Origin: Rickettsiales bacterium
Lineage (GTDB): Bacteria; Pseudomonadota; Alphaproteobacteria; Rickettsiales; UBA1997
DNA: 7,965 bases
Assembly (NCBI GenBank): GCA_947487845.1
Contig: CANKYC010000054.1
Span: forward strand, 1-7,965
Reading direction: 5' to 3'
Part shown: in pieces, positions 5,845 through 7,965 of the stretch
Layout: every line of letters begins with the position of its first letter
Position numbering within the stretch: position 1 is the first letter of the stretch
The notes under the pieces: generated by a model
Seen by the model: only the letters and a program-made list of their open reading frames with translations
Databases searched by the model: none
What the model was told of the DNA's origin: nothing
Program-made: the position numbers and the translations under genes

Positions 5845-7596
5845 ATGAGATACAAGCAATTTAAAATCATCAAATACAAAAGCATTTCAAAGCCAATCGT
5901 TGTCGACATTAAAAGAAATAAATTGTTGCCAATAATTGGTGAAAATGAATGTGGTAAAACAACTATCTTGAAAGCAATTTTTGCTTTCGATTATTTCAAC
6001 GATAAGATGATTAATGGCGAGCATCTTACCAATGTGAAAAACCAATATCAGCCAGCCGATAATGAGCCTTCAAAAATTTCCGCTACAATTGAGTTAGACG
6101 AAAGCGATAAAGAAGAATATTTGAAGATTATAAGAGAAATTCATAAGAAAACCCCACTATCAGAAAGTGCCTACGATGATGTGATAAAGACCCAGCCTAC
6201 TGAGCTTACGATCACTAGATATTTCAATGGTGAAAAAATTTACAAAATTGAAGAAAATATTCTAGAAAATGAATCTAAGCAAATTCAAGATGCAATTTGT
6301 CAGGAACTAATTGGAAACTTGCCGTACATTCTTTATTTTGATGACTTCTTAGAAAGTATTCCTGATGAGATTTTGATAACAGAGAAAGATAAATCTAGCT
6401 GGCAAGAAACAATGGATTTGCTGCTTGCAAGTGTGAACAAGCAGTATTCTACGACCTCCTTAAAGGACAAAGAAGAGAATGCGATATATTCGATTGAATC
6501 AGATGTTTCGGGCAAGTTATCGGATACCATCAGTAGAAAATGGACTGACATGCGCCTTGAAGATGCCAACAACTTTAAAATCAAATTTAGCTACGATAAA
6601 ACCAAACCTTCGATCAAGCTTAAAATTGTAGAAACCATAAAGGGAGAAGATGCTAACGGAAAAGAAAAATCTTGCGACAGAACGTTTTATATAAGGCAGC
6701 GCAGTAAGGGATTTTACTGGTTTTTCAATTTTGGTATTAAATCGGAATTTAATCCAAAAGCAGATCTAAACAATTCAACAGGAGTAATTTTTTTGCTGGA
6801 TGAGCCAGGTGCTTATCTTCACGTCTCAATGCAAGAGAAATTATGTGAGAAATTAGCAAAGTTATCCGAAACCAGCACAGTCATATATTGCACTCACTCA
6901 CACAACCTATTGAAACCAGAGCATATCGACATTTCCAACATTCATATCTGCCACAAAGAAAAAGAAAATAATGGCAATATTTTGATGCAAAGAATTGGCG
7001 ATTATGCTGACAACTCAAGCATTGAAAAACATAGAAAATCTTTAGCATTTGAGCCAGTTTATCACGTTTTAGGTGTATCTGATGTTTTGGTAAATGGCAC
7101 GAGAAATAACATCTTACTTACTGAGGGAATAAATGATTTTTATACCTTCCAAATGTTCAAAGATCAGAATGTTGATTTGTCATTTTTACCGTCAACTAAT
7201 GCAAATCACATTCAATATAACATTCCGACTTTCCTTGCCTGTGATAGAAAATTCATGTGTTTGTTTGATTCAGATACTGAAGGCAAAAAAGAGCTTGAGT
7301 TACTGCGTAATATTTTTGGTGAAGAGATCGATAAAATTGCTTTCAAATGTAAAGAGATCGATAGTGCGGCGGTTGAAACTGAATGTTTATACGATGAGCA
7401 AGAGTGTAAAAAGATTCAGAAGGACTTCTTTAATTATGCCGACAATCAGCTAGTTAATACAAAGAAACTGATTAAACGAATTTTCTTTGCTCCAAATAGA
7501 TCGGAAATATTGGCTCAAATGCCAAATACAAAAGCTAAGATTTTAGCATTCCTGAAAAAGATAGAGGAAAAATTTAAGGTTTATTATGGCAACTAA
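5845..7596 (+). CDS. OLD-family ATPase/TOPRIM nuclease (stand-alone)
   Basis: A 583-residue protein joining an ABC/AAA15-type ATPase to a C-terminal TOPRIM nuclease, the architecture of P2 Old. Walker A GENECGKT is at residues 32-39, an ABC-signature-like RSKGFYW at 286-292, Walker B GVIFLLDEPGAYLH at 313-326 with D319/E320, and an H-loop YCTHSHN near 348-354. TOPRIM shows LLTEGIND (E427, D431), the DxD motif LFDSDTEG (D475, D477) and an acidic VETECLY near 510-516. Old proteins hydrolyse ATP and cut DNA, and relatives act in phage interference. No UvrD-like helicase partner (GajB) is adjacent, which argues against a Gabija-type pair and fits a stand-alone class. It starts nine bases after the restored transposase stop, has no good ribosome site, and its stop overlaps the next gene. 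The frame is intact. Its role inside the transposon is unknown. Confidence 0.9.
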   Translation: MRYKQFKIIKYKSISKPIVVDIKRNKLLPIIGENECGKTTILKAIFAFDYFNDKMINGEHLTNVKNQYQPADNEPSKISATIELDESDKEEYLKIIREIHKKTPLSESAYDDVIKTQPTELTITRYFNGEKIYKIEENILENESKQIQDAICQELIGNLPYILYFDDFLESIPDEILITEKDKSSWQETMDLLLASVNKQYSTTSLKDKEENAIYSIESDVSGKLSDTISRKWTDMRLEDANNFKIKFSYDKTKPSIKLKIVETIKGEDANGKEKSCDRTFYIRQRSKGFYWFFNFGIKSEFNPKADLNNSTGVIFLLDEPGAYLHVSMQEKLCEKLAKLSETSTVIYCTHSHNLLKPEHIDISNIHICHKEKENNGNILMQRIGDYADNSSIEKHRKSLAFEPVYHVLGVSDVLVNGTRNNILLTEGINDFYTFQMFKDQNVDLSFLPSTNANHIQYNIPTFLACDRKFMCLFDSDTEGKKELELLRNIFGEEIDKIAFKCKEIDSAAVETECLYDEQECKKIQKDFFNYADNQLVNTKKLIKRIFFAPNRSEILAQMPNTKAKILAFLKKIEEKFKVYYGN

Positions 7597-7732
7597 ACCA
7601 ACAAAAAAACAGCCTCAAAAATCCCAACATGAGCTTTTCAAGGAGACCGCAAAAGATCATGGCTGTGATGAGAAATTCGACCTAAAAAAAGCTCTAAAAA
7701 AACTTATTAACCCGAAAAAAAATAATTTTTAG
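7586..7732 (+). CDS. 48-residue lysine-rich protein overlapping the OLD gene
   Basis: I do not recognise a named family. The product starts MATKPTKKQPQKSQ, a basic, probably disordered head. A likely helical part follows with HELFKETAKDHGCDEKFDLK, then KKALKKLINPKKNNF. Its ATG lies 11 bases inside the end of the nuclease gene in another frame. AAGG at 7576-7579 sits six bases before the ATG, the best ribosome site in the element, which supports real, coupled translation. The stop lies two bases before the right terminal repeat, so the gene fills the element to its edge. The central ETAKDHGCDE...F..ALKKL pattern reminds me of short proteins encoded beside other IS1595-type transposases, but this is memory without a search. 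It could be a nuclease partner, a transposition accessory or a regulator. Confidence 0.6.
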   Translation: MATKPTKKQPQKSQHELFKETAKDHGCDEKFDLKKALKKLINPKKNNF

Positions 7733-7734
7733 GC

Positions 7735-7761
7735 TTTAGTAGTGTCAAGTATATAAACGCG
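7735..7761. repeat. Right terminal inverted repeat
   Basis: This is the exact 27-bp reverse complement of 4859-4885, beginning TTTAGTAGTGTCAAG and ending ATATAAACGCG. It lies two bases past the stop of the 48-codon gene, leaving no further coding space in the element. Confidence 0.92.
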
Positions 7762-7857
7762 AAAAATTTATTGAGTTAGGAGTTGTTAGGTTGGAGGGTG
7801 GGTTCTTCAGCGCGGACTAACAAGCGTTGTAGAGTATTAATAATTTTCTTAAGACAA

Positions 7858-7965
7858 ATGAGTAGCCACAAAACCAAATACCTTTTTAACATATTGTCCG
7901 CGTTTTTTGCATTTCTGCTCTGGGGAGGTTGGGCTTATTTTATTAATCAAAATATCAAATCCGCC
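7858..7965 (+). CDS. Start of an unrecognised membrane protein gene, partial
   Basis: An ATG at 7858 opens a frame that runs 36 codons to the window edge without a stop. The product begins MSSHKTKYLFNILS and continues FFAFLLWGGWAYFINQNIKSA, one transmembrane helix at about residues 9-30 with a positively charged cytoplasmic head. It is too short to assign a family and could be a small integral membrane protein with more helices downstream. It lies 96 bp beyond the transposon. No strong ribosome binding site is visible before the ATG, and the 7762-7857 gap contains no gene I can support. Confidence 0.5.
   Translation, partial: MSSHKTKYLFNILSAFFAFLLWGGWAYFINQNIKSA

Larger units (their letters stand above)
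4859..7761 (+). mobile_element. IS1595-family (ISXO2-like) transposon with OLD nuclease cargo
   Basis: The element is about 2.9 kb and is defined by 27-bp perfect inverted repeats at its two ends. It holds, in one direction, a transposase pseudogene, an OLD-family nuclease gene and a 48-codon gene. IS1595-family elements are known to generate 8-bp target duplications and some carry passenger genes. Here the 8 bases outside each end (4851-4858 AAAAAATA and 7762-7769 AAAAATTT) agree at six of eight positions, which fits a decayed duplication but is weak evidence in A-rich DNA. The exact tip is uncertain by a few bases because CGCG at the border is palindromic. With its transposase broken, the element could move only if another copy supplied the enzyme. 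Confidence 0.85.

Noticed and set aside
7133..7453. 106-codon plus-strand frame inside the OLD gene
   Set aside because: It is out of frame within the TOPRIM region, which has convincing motifs in the main frame, and the product shows no recognisable pattern.
5845..7596. Gabija GajA identification for the OLD-like protein
   Set aside because: No UvrD-type helicase gene is adjacent, and the small downstream gene is far too short to be one, so the specific system name is not supported.
7681..7733. CCTAAAAA/TTTTTAGG inverted pair as terminator of the small gene
   Set aside because: The arms lie inside the coding frame, the loop is 37 bases, and the stem is almost all A-T, so it is more likely a product of the lysine-rich codons.

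Overview
The window is an AT-rich bacterial chromosome segment. The glutamyl-tRNA synthetase, S-adenosylmethionine synthetase, small outer-membrane barrel protein and GspE/PilB-type secretion ATPase all point to a Gram-negative proteobacterium. The base composition and protein flavour are most compatible with an AT-rich alphaproteobacterium, such as a Rickettsiales- or Holosporales-like host-associated lineage. That placement is inferred by eye and not tested.

Layout. Positions 1-2877 hold three minus-strand genes, in transcription order: gltX (2877-1486), a signal-peptide-bearing beta-barrel protein (1427-798) and the 5' two-thirds of metK (725-1, running off the window). A 149-bp divergent region with a good promoter candidate separates gltX from a plus-strand GspE/PilB-family ATPase (3027-4730).

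Positions 4859-7761 are a mobile element. It is bounded by 27-bp perfect terminal inverted repeats (4859-4885 and 7735-7761). Inside, all on the plus strand, are an IS1595-family (ISXO2-like) transposase pseudogene (4934-5835), an intact 583-residue OLD-family ATPase/TOPRIM nuclease (5845-7596) and a 48-residue lysine-rich protein whose start overlaps the nuclease stop (7586-7732). The transposase carries a nonsense codon exactly at the conserved Glu of the HTNTIE motif and a one-base deletion near its C-terminus. The nuclease cargo is undamaged. Right of the element a new plus-strand membrane-protein gene starts at 7858 and leaves the window.

How the parts relate. The flanking genes are housekeeping or envelope functions and are not obviously connected to the insert. 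The insert reads as a passenger-carrying IS1595 transposon whose own transposase is dead, leaving a nuclease plus small protein in a tight two-gene cassette. OLD-family proteins have known roles in phage interference, so a defence or element-maintenance role for the cassette is plausible but is inference only. No tRNA, rRNA or CRISPR array was seen, and no stretch over 300 bp lacks a gene.
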